64,000 bases of DNA from Enterobacter cancerogenus (lineage in GTDB: Bacteria > Pseudomonadota > Gammaproteobacteria > Enterobacterales > Enterobacteriaceae), in NCBI RefSeq assembly GCF_019047785.1, contig NZ_CP077290.1, forward strand, positions 372,001 through 436,000, given 5' to 3'. The notes beneath the pieces were generated by a model that saw only the letters and a program-made list of their open reading frames with translations, did no database searches and was not told the origin of the DNA. Of this stretch, positions 27,899 to 35,198 are shown one piece after another. Numbering within the stretch: the first letter of the stretch is position 1; each line of letters opens with the position of its first letter. The position numbers were made by a program, and so were the translations under genes.

Positions 27899-28381
27899 AT
27901 GGCAATTCCAGCATACCTGTGGTTAAAGGACGACGGTGGCGCGGATATTAAAGGCTCGGTAGATGTAAGGTACCGAGAAGGTTCTATTGAGGTTGTAGGG
28001 TTTGGTCATGGTATGCACCTGCCAACCGATAGCATGACGGGAAAAATCACGGGTACCCGCGTGCATAGCGCACTGGTATTCGAAAAGGAGTTCGACAGCG
28101 CCAGCCCATACTTGTACAAAGCGGTAGCCACCGGGCAGACGCTAAAATCTGCGGAATTTAAGTGGTACAAGATCAACGATGCAGGCCAGGAGGTGGAGTA
28201 CTTCAATATGCTGCTTGAGAACGTCAAAGTCGTCTCGATATGCCCGCTGATGCATGACGTTAAAAACCCGGCAATGGAAAAGCACAATCATCTCGAAAAC
28301 ATTTCGTTGCGTTACGAGAAGATCACATGGAAGTACTGCGACGGAAATATAATTTTTGAAGATTCATGGAATGACCGCTGA
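27899..28381 (+). CDS. hcp: Hcp-family type VI secretion protein (orphan)
   Basis: Encodes 160 residues from the ATG at 27899, preceded by AAAAGGAG; the frame from 27842 is not supported. Hcp features are present: MAIPAYLWLKDDGGADIKGSV, then GFGHGMHLPTDSMTGKITGTRVHSALVFEKEFD and the mid-protein block FKWYKINDAGQEVEYFNMLLENVKVVSI. Hcp hexamers form the T6SS inner tube and carry effectors in the lumen. No T6SS structural genes are in the window, so this is an orphan Hcp cassette working with a T6SS encoded elsewhere. The stop overlaps the next start by one base (TGATG), which couples it to the effector gene. The surrounding DNA is more AT-rich than the backbone, suggesting acquisition. Confidence 0.92.
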   Translation: MAIPAYLWLKDDGGADIKGSVDVRYREGSIEVVGFGHGMHLPTDSMTGKITGTRVHSALVFEKEFDSASPYLYKAVATGQTLKSAEFKWYKINDAGQEVEYFNMLLENVKVVSICPLMHDVKNPAMEKHNHLENISLRYEKITWKYCDGNIIFEDSWNDR

Positions 28382-28863
28382 TGAACTTGTTGCAATGCTA
28401 TTTCCAACTTAGTGGCGGAAAGTACGCAACATTAGCCGTGCCAGGCGTGGGATTTTTTCCAGCATTTTCCGGGAACGGGATCGCAACGAATGATCCAGAT
28501 TGCGCAAAAATGCCAAGCATTGGGCCGCTGCCTACTGGTCGCTATTACATAGTGTTGCGTGGACTGGGCGGCTGGTACACTCAAACAAAAGATAGCGTAA
28601 ACACTTTTTTTACTGGCTCGAATCGAAGTGAGTGGTTCGCGCTACTTCGTGATGATGGAGTGATAAATGATGAGACATTTGTTGAGGGAGTAAGGCGGGG
28701 TGAATTCAGATTGCATCCCATTGGGCCGTCCGGGCTGAGTAAGGGTTGCATCACGCTTTATAGTCAGAGCGACTTTAAGATATTGGCATCTGCACTGCTC
28801 AGAACGGGAGGGCAACAATTAGGGAACTATTTGATCGCGCACGGCGTTGTCCAGGTTTATTAA
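28381..28863 (+). CDS. Tlde1-like T6SS effector (DUF2778, L,D-transpeptidase fold)
   Basis: Encodes 160 residues. The C-terminal half holds the YkuD-like catalytic segment FRLHPIGPSGLSKGCITLYS, with His112 and Cys123 as the likely catalytic pair in an S-x-GC context; IGPLPTGRYYIV is the other typical block. Tlde1 of Salmonella is a DUF2778 effector that cuts peptidoglycan tetrapeptide stems and swaps in D-amino acids. Translation is coupled to hcp by a one-base overlap and the stop TAA is directly followed by the ATG of the next gene, so hcp, effector and candidate immunity form one unit. No Sec signal is present, consistent with delivery through Hcp. Toxicity is inferred, not shown. Confidence 0.82.
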   Translation: MNLLQCYFQLSGGKYATLAVPGVGFFPAFSGNGIATNDPDCAKMPSIGPLPTGRYYIVLRGLGGWYTQTKDSVNTFFTGSNRSEWFALLRDDGVINDETFVEGVRRGEFRLHPIGPSGLSKGCITLYSQSDFKILASALLRTGGQQLGNYLIAHGVVQVY

Positions 28864-29094
28864 ATGAAAGCCATCACGTTGGTTTTGATATGGTTTATCG
28901 TGGTGTTTCTGTCATTACTCACACTTTATAAACTTGTTACGCCAGAGACCCAGTACGCTATGGCGGAGCACTTTGGAATATATGGTGATGAATTAATAAT
29001 GGATTTTGTTTTGTACGTTTTTTTCGCCACCGCTATTTTCCTTGCAAGCCTTGTCACTTATTGCGCTTTTTTGATCACAAAAAAATCAGGTTAA
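28864..29094 (+). CDS. Two-helix membrane protein, candidate Tlde1 immunity protein
   Basis: Encodes 76 residues, starting on the base after the effector stop codon. Two hydrophobic segments (about residues 3–24 and 48–70) flank a short acidic loop (TPETQYAMAEHFGIYGDEL) that would lie in the periplasm if both termini are cytoplasmic. A protein facing the periplasm fits neutralisation of a peptidoglycan-active effector. I do not recognise a specific family; the role rests on position. Confidence 0.65.
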   Translation: MKAITLVLIWFIVVFLSLLTLYKLVTPETQYAMAEHFGIYGDELIMDFVLYVFFATAIFLASLVTYCAFLITKKSG

Positions 29095-29185
29095 GAGAGT
29101 GGGATTAGGTGGATTTAGTACTTTCTTCAGGAGCAATGATGGTCACACCACAATTAAAAGCTCTGGGCACGATACAGGTATACTG

Positions 29186-29422
29186 ATGAGCGCAAAAAAA
29201 CATGCTCTGAGGTGGATTGCCGAAACAATGATGTTGTTCGTGATATATACACTTCTTTGCTACTTCCTTCCTGACGTGCTTCTTTATCACCTGTACACCA
29301 GAAATTTCGGTTTTGTCACAGAGCTGGACTGGAACGACAATTACACCACTATTTTATTCATTTTATCCTTTATCATCAATGCGTTATTAATTTATCTCTG
29401 TGGATTATATAAACAAAAATAA
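29186..29422 (+). CDS. Second small two-helix membrane protein after the effector
   Basis: Encodes 78 residues from the ATG at 29186. An in-frame GTG at 29099, only four bases past the preceding stop, would give 107 residues, but the added part is unlike the rest and has no clear function. Two hydrophobic segments (about residues 12–33 and 53–73) surround a loop with NFGFVTELDWND. The layout copies that of the previous protein, so it may be a second or a diverged immunity protein. Function unknown. Confidence 0.5.
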   Translation: MSAKKHALRWIAETMMLFVIYTLLCYFLPDVLLYHLYTRNFGFVTELDWNDNYTTILFILSFIINALLIYLCGLYKQK

Positions 29423-29565
29423 CTTAACAGTTGTCAGCCGCACCCAGGCTACCCAACAGGGAGACATATCCTAAAAAGGCCTCCAAACGCATCACTTTTA
29501 AGGTTAAAGCACATAAATTCTGAAACTGGGTCTATCCTTAAACTATCTACAAAAGGAGGGAAACA

Positions 29566-29838
29566 ATGTCTGATTTTAATGCTGATAAGAATGCCGACTA
29601 CGCGGGCGACAAAGCGAAAAACAAACTTGATGAACTGGCAGGCTCTGCACAGCAGCAGTTTGGCGATGTCGTTGACTCACCTAAGCACCAGATGAAAGGT
29701 GCTGCGAAAAAATACGCTGCTCAGGCCAGCGATGCCGTTTCGGATGTGACGGAAGCGGTCAGAAATAATCCGCTGTCAGGCCTCATTGCTGCGGGTGCAG
29801 TAGGTGTGGTGCTTGGCCTTCTGCTCGGCCGTAAATAA
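29566..29838 (+). CDS. CsbD/DUF883-like stress membrane protein
   Basis: Encodes 90 residues after an AAAAGGAGGGAAACA ribosome site. The first ~60 residues are hydrophilic and helical with repeated Lys/Asp/Ala patterns like CsbD proteins (GDKAKNKLDELAGSAQQQFGD). The C-terminus is a Gly-zipper membrane helix with RNNPLSGLIAAGAVGVVLGLLLGRK, as in the DUF883 proteins ElaB, YqjD and YgaM, which attach to the inner membrane and can bind ribosomes in stationary phase. It therefore looks like a mix of both families. A terminator follows. Confidence 0.8.
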   Translation: MSDFNADKNADYAGDKAKNKLDELAGSAQQQFGDVVDSPKHQMKGAAKKYAAQASDAVSDVTEAVRNNPLSGLIAAGAVGVVLGLLLGRK

Positions 29839-29842
29839 TATC

Positions 29843-29865
29843 AGGCCCCACGGGGCCTTTTTTCT
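29843..29865. terminator. Intrinsic terminator after the CsbD/DUF883-like gene
   Basis: A 7-bp stem (aggcccc / ggggcct) with a two-base loop, followed by a run of seven T. It lies between convergent genes. Confidence 0.85.
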
Positions 29866-29879
29866 TGCTGCGTTAGCGT

Positions 29880-30083
29880 TCAATAAATATCTGCTCCAGA
29901 CTCTCCCAGAAGTTCTGACAAAACAACGGCCTCCGCCGAAGAACATACTTCGATATCCTCTCCCATTAAGTGCCAGACGCCCCTCGTCTGCTCGCCCTTC
30001 TCTACATCCGTCGCGGGAATGTCAGAGTAGCGGGCTTTCTGCACGATGCCCCTGAACTTTATCCAGTAGTAACCGTCTTGCAT
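29880..30083 (-). CDS. Small hypothetical protein
   Basis: Encodes 67 residues. An AAAAGGAGGGTATTCC sequence before the ATG at 30081–30083 is a near-perfect ribosome site and is the main reason to call it. The product is soluble, starts MQDGYYWIKFRGIVQKARYS and contains GVWHLMGEDIEVC; the pattern of short strands resembles small proteins found in phage-like regions. No known function. It is convergent with the preceding stress gene. Confidence 0.6.
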   Translation of the reverse strand: MQDGYYWIKFRGIVQKARYSDIPATDVEKGEQTRGVWHLMGEDIEVCSSAEAVVLSELLGESGADIY

Positions 30084-30263
30084 GGAATACCCTCCTTTTC
30101 GGTATGGAAAAAGTATTGCAGAGAATCTGAAAATGTGTGCTTAAGCAGGAGAATATATTCTTCACAAAAATGAAAAAGTTGTACACTTTCTCTGTACAGA
30201 TTTACCAGGATGGTATAGATTCAATCACATCGATGTTACGAAAATGTTTGATAACGGTGGAAA

Positions 30264-30506
30264 ATGATGCGTCGCAACTCAGTGCCTTCGACAACAGAAC
30301 ACGCTATCACTTTGTATTTTAACAAAAACAACATACCAACCAAGCAGGAGACGCTCGGGTTGATCGTCAGTGAAATTATCAAAGAAAACGTACAACTGAG
30401 CAGAATGACAATTTGTACAAAGCTTCTGCGACGCATTGAAGAGTCATCCTGTGAGCACGAAAAGGCACATTACAACGGTCTCATCGCCCTCTTCTTTGAG
30501 CGCTAA
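30264..30506 (+). CDS. ycgZ: YcgZ, biofilm/RcsB connector protein
   Basis: Encodes 80 residues (78 in E. coli). It aligns with E. coli YcgZ by eye (ITLYFNKNNIPTKQETLGLIVSEIIKENVQLSR; CTKLLRRIEESSCEHEKAHYNGLIALFFE). ATG codons at 30264 and 30267 are both possible. In E. coli the ycgZ-ymgA-ariR-ymgC operon is held off by BluR, released by the blue-light protein BluF, and its products act through the Rcs system to lower curli and raise colanic acid. bluR and bluF are not next to it here. It is the first of three related small genes. Confidence 0.85.
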   Translation: MMRRNSVPSTTEHAITLYFNKNNIPTKQETLGLIVSEIIKENVQLSRMTICTKLLRRIEESSCEHEKAHYNGLIALFFER

Positions 30507-30627
30507 CCTGAAAATTGATTGTGAAGTGACAAAGTTGGTTACGCAGAGACAGAGAATATACTTATCAGTACGCGATAACTAACCCAATGTTACGGCGTCA
30601 AGGCCGTAGCAGAGTGAGATAGACGTT

Positions 30628-30927
30628 ATGCATAGAACTAAATTTGAACGACTTAAAGATGATTTAATTGGCGAGGCCGTGTTAACCATCCTCAAGGAAA
30701 ACGGGCCTATCACCTTTGCATCTCTTGCTAATCGGCTCCTTGCGATGGCGAATGTTGAGTCAAATGATGAACGCAAAAATGCATTGATTGCCGCTGAAGA
30801 TGAAGTGCGTCAGCGCATAACCGGCGTTTCGAAAGATCGTGGAAGAGTGATCGGGGATTATGACGTTGGTCGAATTCGTTCACTTTTTAAAAAAGACACG
30901 CTTCTTGCGCCCGACAAAAAACACTAA
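30628..30927 (+). CDS. ymgA: YmgA-like connector protein
   Basis: Encodes 99 residues. The start MHRTKFERLKDDLIGEAVLTIL and LIAAEDEVRQRI-type helix match the E. coli YmgA layout (MKTSDNERIKYEITGQAVLQIL), but similarity is moderate, so the name is tentative. It is small, soluble, helical and with a basic C-terminus. It lies 121 bases after ycgZ and 24 bases before ariR, in the same order as in E. coli. YmgA is one of the small proteins that feed into RcsB-controlled biofilm regulation. Confidence 0.75.
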   Translation: MHRTKFERLKDDLIGEAVLTILKENGPITFASLANRLLAMANVESNDERKNALIAAEDEVRQRITGVSKDRGRVIGDYDVGRIRSLFKKDTLLAPDKKH

Positions 30928-30951
30928 TTTACGACCAACACGGTGACTACC

Positions 30952-31230
30952 ATGAGCAAAGCGATTATACAGCAAGCCTATAATTTCGAAGCACTGCATG
31001 ATAAGGGACTGGCCGAGCATTTTCTTAACGCGGGTTCGCATCTTTCTGATGAGGCTGAAGTGTTAGGATCGGCAATACGGTGCATTATGCTTTGCGGTGA
31101 TAACCTTTCAAATAAAGAGATTATCTTACAGCTGGTTCACGCCCTGGAAATAACGAAAGAACCTGAAGCCTGCGATGTGATCCGCAATACCCTGGAAATT
31201 GTGGTAGGCTTCACGCGAGACGATATTTAA
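30952..31230 (+). CDS. ariR: AriR/YmgB-family biofilm regulator
   Basis: Encodes 92 residues from the ATG at 30952, which has CGGTGA at good spacing; a GTG at 30943 is a less likely start. It aligns with E. coli AriR (88 residues): HLSDEAEVLGSAIRCIMLCGDNLSNKEIILQLVHALE and CDVIRNTLEIVVGFTRDDI. AriR is a small dimeric all-helical protein that influences biofilm formation and acid resistance. It ends the ycgZ–ymgA–ariR group; ymgC is not seen. A terminator separates it from the convergent EAL gene. Confidence 0.88.
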   Translation: MSKAIIQQAYNFEALHDKGLAEHFLNAGSHLSDEAEVLGSAIRCIMLCGDNLSNKEIILQLVHALEITKEPEACDVIRNTLEIVVGFTRDDI

Positions 31231-31261
31231 TACTTGATGGAAAAACTCTGAATTTGCGCGG

Positions 31262-31298
31262 GTGGGCAGCAAGGGTTAAATCACGCCCTGCTGCCCGC
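31262..31298. terminator. Bidirectional terminator between ariR and the EAL gene
   Basis: An inverted repeat with gggcagca / tgctgccc as outer stem and ggg / ccc as inner stem, one base bulged. It lies between two convergent genes. Confidence 0.65.
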
Positions 31299-31312
31299 CA
31301 GCCACTTTTGCA

Positions 31313-32776
31313 TTAGCTAAATAATCTCACCATACGATCTAATTCATCCTCTTTTACCGCACGCGACAAATAATATCCCTGAAAGCTTTTAATGCCTAAA
31401 GCGGCGAGTTTTTCAAATTTCTCCTCGCTGTCCACGCCTTCTGCAACGCACTCGCTTCCTGTTATATCACTGTAGAACTGAATGGTTTTGATCAGATTAT
31501 AGTCATTATCATTGGCGACAAACTGTTCGACAATATCGCGATCCAGTTTCAATCCGTCAAAATGCACCTGGCGAACCGGGAACATCACATGGTGGTCTGA
31601 GAAACAATCGTCGAGGAATAATCTGCAGCCGGTATTGCGTAAACGCTGCATGGTTTCCGGGATTGCTTTATCTTTTGTGACATCAATGGTTTCAGCAAAC
31701 TCAAACACAAGTTTCGACGCCCACTGCGGCTGTAAGAGCATTCCCGTCGCTTTTTTTGCCATGCCCGGCAAGGCGTTACCCGAAGCCAGTTGCGGGGGAA
31801 TATTCACCGAAAAATAGAATTTACCATTGTATTTATTGATACCTGAGACAGCTGCGTGGATCACCAGCGCGGTGATTTTCAGCCATATTTCCACGCTGGA
31901 AATGTCTGTCATAAACTCGGTTGGCTTTAAGACTTTACCGTTATTGTTCCAGCGTAACAAAATTTCAAAGCCCACCCCTTTTTTAAAGCGATCGGTGATA
32001 ATTTGATACACCGGGAATATTTCCCGCCTCAGTAACGCGTTAAAGATCTCGACTTCGCGCGATGAAAGTCCTTCTTCCTGCATATCCTTGTGGTTACTCT
32101 CTTCCATTCTGAACAGGTTACGATCGCTTAACCAGGGTTTTATCAGATGTAATTTTTTCACCCCTTCCTTTCGGTGAGTGTAAAGCGTTTTGTTCGACAG
32201 CCCCAAACTTTCACACTGTACTTTTATGGAAATCCCGCGGTAGAAATTCAGTAACACGTCAAGCTCGCGCCGGGTTAATCCTTTCATCGTGCCTTTATAT
32301 TCACAGTAAAACGATTTTTTACTTAATAACTGAGAACGCGCCTGGCGCAGGCCATCACTCGTTTTAACGCAGTTGATGACATCAACCAGCGTGGCCACGC
32401 GTACCATAGAGAGCGTATTTTTATTATCCACCATATTTTCAAGCGTACGATACAGCCAGCTATCGGGTATCTGACCATAGAGCGTCACCGTGCGGATAAC
32501 CGGCAGCACATTGAGTAACGTAGCCAATTTCTTGAGCGTATCCAGTAAGTTAACCACATCATTGTCAAGAAAGACCGATATCTCGGCATACTGATTTATA
32601 ACGATATTCTTAATATCACCCTGGGCAATCGTCTCTCCGTTAAATCGGATTTGCGAAGCCGTGATCCCCTGCTCCTTTAGAAAAAGGCTGTATCCTTGAT
32701 AGGTAAAACTGCAGGCTGAGATAACAAATTTTTGCTCAAGGCTGGCAGAAACTTCGAACGTATTTTGATGGGCCAT
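31313..32776 (-). CDS. LuxR-type HTH plus EAL domain protein (c-di-GMP phosphodiesterase candidate)
   Basis: Encodes 487 residues in three parts: an N-terminal domain of about 160 residues without a clear family, a LuxR-type HTH (about 166–212, with LTRRELDVLLNF and LSNKTLYTHRKEGVKKL), and an EAL domain (about 240–487). Catalytic EAL residues can be placed: Glu271 in FEILLRW (EAL read as EIL), Asn325, Glu359, Asp389/Asp390 in LFLDDC, Lys410, Glu446 in AEGVD and Gln466. The usual DDFG loop is DDCF, so activity could be reduced. PdeL of E. coli has the same HTH–EAL order. CAGGAG precedes the start. It is near ariR on one side and near the adhesin operon on the other, so c-di-GMP control of the adhesin is likely. 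Confidence 0.85.
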   Translation of the reverse strand: MAHQNTFEVSASLEQKFVISACSFTYQGYSLFLKEQGITASQIRFNGETIAQGDIKNIVINQYAEISVFLDNDVVNLLDTLKKLATLLNVLPVIRTVTLYGQIPDSWLYRTLENMVDNKNTLSMVRVATLVDVINCVKTSDGLRQARSQLLSKKSFYCEYKGTMKGLTRRELDVLLNFYRGISIKVQCESLGLSNKTLYTHRKEGVKKLHLIKPWLSDRNLFRMEESNHKDMQEEGLSSREVEIFNALLRREIFPVYQIITDRFKKGVGFEILLRWNNNGKVLKPTEFMTDISSVEIWLKITALVIHAAVSGINKYNGKFYFSVNIPPQLASGNALPGMAKKATGMLLQPQWASKLVFEFAETIDVTKDKAIPETMQRLRNTGCRLFLDDCFSDHHVMFPVRQVHFDGLKLDRDIVEQFVANDNDYNLIKTIQFYSDITGSECVAEGVDSEEKFEKLAALGIKSFQGYYLSRAVKEDELDRMVRLFS

Positions 32777-33102
32777 GGCCTGCTCCTGAAGACAAAAAGG
32801 CGATCCTTTCCGACAGAAGACGATTCTGAGAGAAATACGGAACTAAAGGTAAAAGCTAACAACAATCATTTAACCAGATGCATATATTTATCTTACAGTA
32901 CGCGCGATGGTTAATATACTGTTATCCTGCAATTGAGCCTGAACATCTTTGGGTTAATCATCTTCCGCATCCATAAGCGCAATAAATATATCTTTCTTTT
33001 CAAATAACGACGGTAAATATTCTTATGTCAGGGTATAATAAAATTCCGAAACGAAGACTGGATCCTTCATTTATCGGTTCGTTCAAATAAAGAGAAAATG
33101 CT
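32777..33102. other. AT-rich divergent promoter region
   Basis: 326 bases between the EAL gene and the winged-helix regulator gene, which are divergent. It is AT-rich and contains no supported gene; it must hold both promoters. Confidence 0.5.
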
Positions 33103-33987
33103 ATGGATAATCATATCTCATCCAGGGCCTTGCTACATCGAAGGGATGTCATCAAGAATAACCCCCGATTTGGCGAGGCAATACGCGAGCACTACACCAT
33201 CAATGATGTCATCTATAAAAAGCAGCCCCTGTTTTACAAAACCATGCTTCAGGAATCCCGATTCAATATTATCCTCTCGATGTGCTGTTTCATCTTTGGC
33301 AATCAGGCCGAGTCGGTTTCCGAGATAAAAGAGTTATGTTCCCGTTATAAAATTGCCAGTCCTAACAGCGTTATTGCGATAATCACTCTGCTTCGAACGA
33401 CCGGGCGAATCAAAACCTGGCGCTGCACCGAAGACCGACGTAAAACCAATATTGCCCCCACGCAAAAAGGACTGGAGGAACTCAAACGTTATATGTCCGG
33501 CGCATTTGTGCCCGTCAGTATTCTGTACCCTGCGTTTAACATTGATGTCAACTTACTGGATCATGACGTTTCGCGGAATAATTTCTTCCGCCGGGCGGCG
33601 GAATATCTTTTTCGGGGCTTAACCTTCAGGAAGATCTTGCCTGAAGTTGGACTTTTTATTGATAAAGACGGCGGGCGCATGATTATGCTCTATCTCTACC
33701 TGCAGGCCGTCAAAAACAAAACCGCACACGGCGCAACCATTGAATATTCACCTGCAACGCTTGCAAAAGAGTTTTTTGTTTCGCGTATTCATGTGACCCG
33801 CATTATCAAGGCAGCCCAGGAGATGGGGTATTTGAAAGATCGGGGTGACGGGCGAATGGCGATATACCCGGCGTTTATTGAACTGGTCGAAAATTATGCC
33901 GCGTTATATTTTGCCTATGTTACGCACTACATAAATATTGTTCCAAAAGAACGACGAACTGCACACATCATAACAACAACCGTATAA
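33103..33987 (+). CDS. Double winged-helix (MarR-like) transcription regulator
   Basis: Encodes 294 residues. Two helix-turn-helix segments are seen: one at about residues 75–130 (SEIKELCSRYKIASPNSVIAIITLLRTTGRI, followed by a basic wing and a GLEELKRYM helix) and one near 220–265 (SPATLAKEFFVSRIHVTRIIKAAQEMGYLKDRG, with wing MAIYPAFIEL). The first looks MarR-like. No family name comes to mind with confidence. It is convergent with the HlyD-like gene of the adhesin operon and divergent from the HTH–EAL gene, so it probably controls the adhesin operon. Confidence 0.75.
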   Translation: MDNHISSRALLHRRDVIKNNPRFGEAIREHYTINDVIYKKQPLFYKTMLQESRFNIILSMCCFIFGNQAESVSEIKELCSRYKIASPNSVIAIITLLRTTGRIKTWRCTEDRRKTNIAPTQKGLEELKRYMSGAFVPVSILYPAFNIDVNLLDHDVSRNNFFRRAAEYLFRGLTFRKILPEVGLFIDKDGGRMIMLYLYLQAVKNKTAHGATIEYSPATLAKEFFVSRIHVTRIIKAAQEMGYLKDRGDGRMAIYPAFIELVENYAALYFAYVTHYINIVPKERRTAHIITTTV

Positions 33988-33992
33988 ACTAA

Positions 33993-34022
33993 CTGGCGTC
34001 CGGTCTCCCGAACGCCAGCTTT
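33993..34022. terminator. Terminator between the regulator and the adhesin operon end
   Basis: A 7-bp stem (ctggcgt / acgccag) with a 12-base loop followed by CTTTTTA on the plus strand. It lies in the 35-base gap between convergent genes. Confidence 0.7.
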
Positions 34023-35198
34023 TTATCTTTCCCGCAACGCCTCTTTCGCTTTGTTCAGCGGCTTCAGCAGATAATCCATAATCGTTTTGCTTCCCGTTTT
34101 GATATCCACGGTGGCGATCATGCCGGGGAAAACCGGAAATTCCTTGCCCTGTTTATTGGTCAGATGATTACTGTCGGTGCGGATATAAACGCGGTAGTAA
34201 TACACATCCCTTTTCACCTCATCCTGCAGCGTGTCCGGCGAAATCATCGTCACCTCACCTTCCAGCCCGCCATAAATGGAGTAGTCATAGGCAGTAATTT
34301 TTACCAGCGCCTTCTGTCCTGGATGGATAAACGCCACGTCGCGCGGAGAGATTTTCGCCTCAATCACCATCTGGTCGTCAAGCGGCACCAGGCTCATCAG
34401 TTTACCGTTGGGTGGAATGACGCCGCCCACCGTGGTCACGTCGATATCTTTAACAATCCCTCGGACCGGCGCGTTAAAGGTCAGGCGCGTCAGAGAATCC
34501 TCGCGCCCTTTCATCACCGAACGTTGCGCTTCTATTTCCGCGTTAGCCTTTGAAAGTTCCTCGCGGGCGCGGACGTAATACTGGTTTTTCATTTCGGTGA
34601 TTTTGCTCTCAAGCTCATTCTTCTGACGCTCAAGACGCAACACTTCTACCTTACTGGCTGCGCCCTGGGTCACCAGCGGGCGGGTTAAGGCCAGTTCGCG
34701 CTGCACAAGCTCAGCCCCCTGACGCAGGCCGGCTAACCCTTTCTCCAGGCTCTCCCGCCGCGACTGATACAGCGCCGTTTCCTGTTTTACCAGTTCAACG
34801 TCATCGTCCAGCTCATCCGGGAACACCAGCGCCGTGTTGTTTACCTCAGCATTGAGGCGTGCGGCGGTGGCCAGCGCGGCATTCAGCCGGGATTCACTCT
34901 CCAGCACGCTGGATTCGGTTTTGGTGCGGTCCAGTTGCGCCAGCTGCTGACCGCGCTCGACGATATCACCCTCGCGCACCAGCAGGCTATGGATAATCCC
35001 CCCCTCCAGCGACTGAATCACCTGCTCGTGGGAGGACGGGATCACTTTGCCGCTACCGGTGGTCACTTCATCCAGCTGGAACAGACTCGCCCAGATGATG
35101 AACGCCGCCAGCAGCGCAAACAGCGACCATGCCACCAGCGTTGAACGCGGCAGGCGCGGCTCTTTCAGGCGGCTGTTATAACGCGTTAAATCATTCAT
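34023..35198 (-). CDS. HlyD-family membrane fusion protein of the adhesin type I secretion system (BapD-like)
   Basis: Encodes 391 residues from the ATG at 35196–35198; the longer frame runs into the ABC gene and is rejected. Layout: short cytoplasmic tail, one helix (about residues 21–42, STLVAWSLFALLAAFIIWASLF), the first lipoyl half-motif (GSGKVIPSSHEQVIQSLEGGIIHSLLVREGDIV), a long coiled coil (about 75–240), the second lipoyl half (FNAPVRGIVKDIDVTTVGGVI) and a beta-barrel end with PGMIATVDIKTGSKTIMDYLLKP, a typical T1SS signature. It joins the inner-membrane ABC exporter to the outer-membrane TolC-like protein. Its start overlaps the ABC stop by four bases. It is the last gene of the four-gene operon. 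Confidence 0.92.
   Translation of the reverse strand: MNDLTRYNSRLKEPRLPRSTLVAWSLFALLAAFIIWASLFQLDEVTTGSGKVIPSSHEQVIQSLEGGIIHSLLVREGDIVERGQQLAQLDRTKTESSVLESESRLNAALATAARLNAEVNNTALVFPDELDDDVELVKQETALYQSRRESLEKGLAGLRQGAELVQRELALTRPLVTQGAASKVEVLRLERQKNELESKITEMKNQYYVRAREELSKANAEIEAQRSVMKGREDSLTRLTFNAPVRGIVKDIDVTTVGGVIPPNGKLMSLVPLDDQMVIEAKISPRDVAFIHPGQKALVKITAYDYSIYGGLEGEVTMISPDTLQDEVKRDVYYYRVYIRTDSNHLTNKQGKEFPVFPGMIATVDIKTGSKTIMDYLLKPLNKAKEALRER

Noticed and set aside
29099..29185. GTG start that would extend the second two-helix protein by 29 residues
   Set aside because: The added part has no hydrophobic or conserved pattern. It is kept as an alternative only, because it is close to the preceding stop codon.
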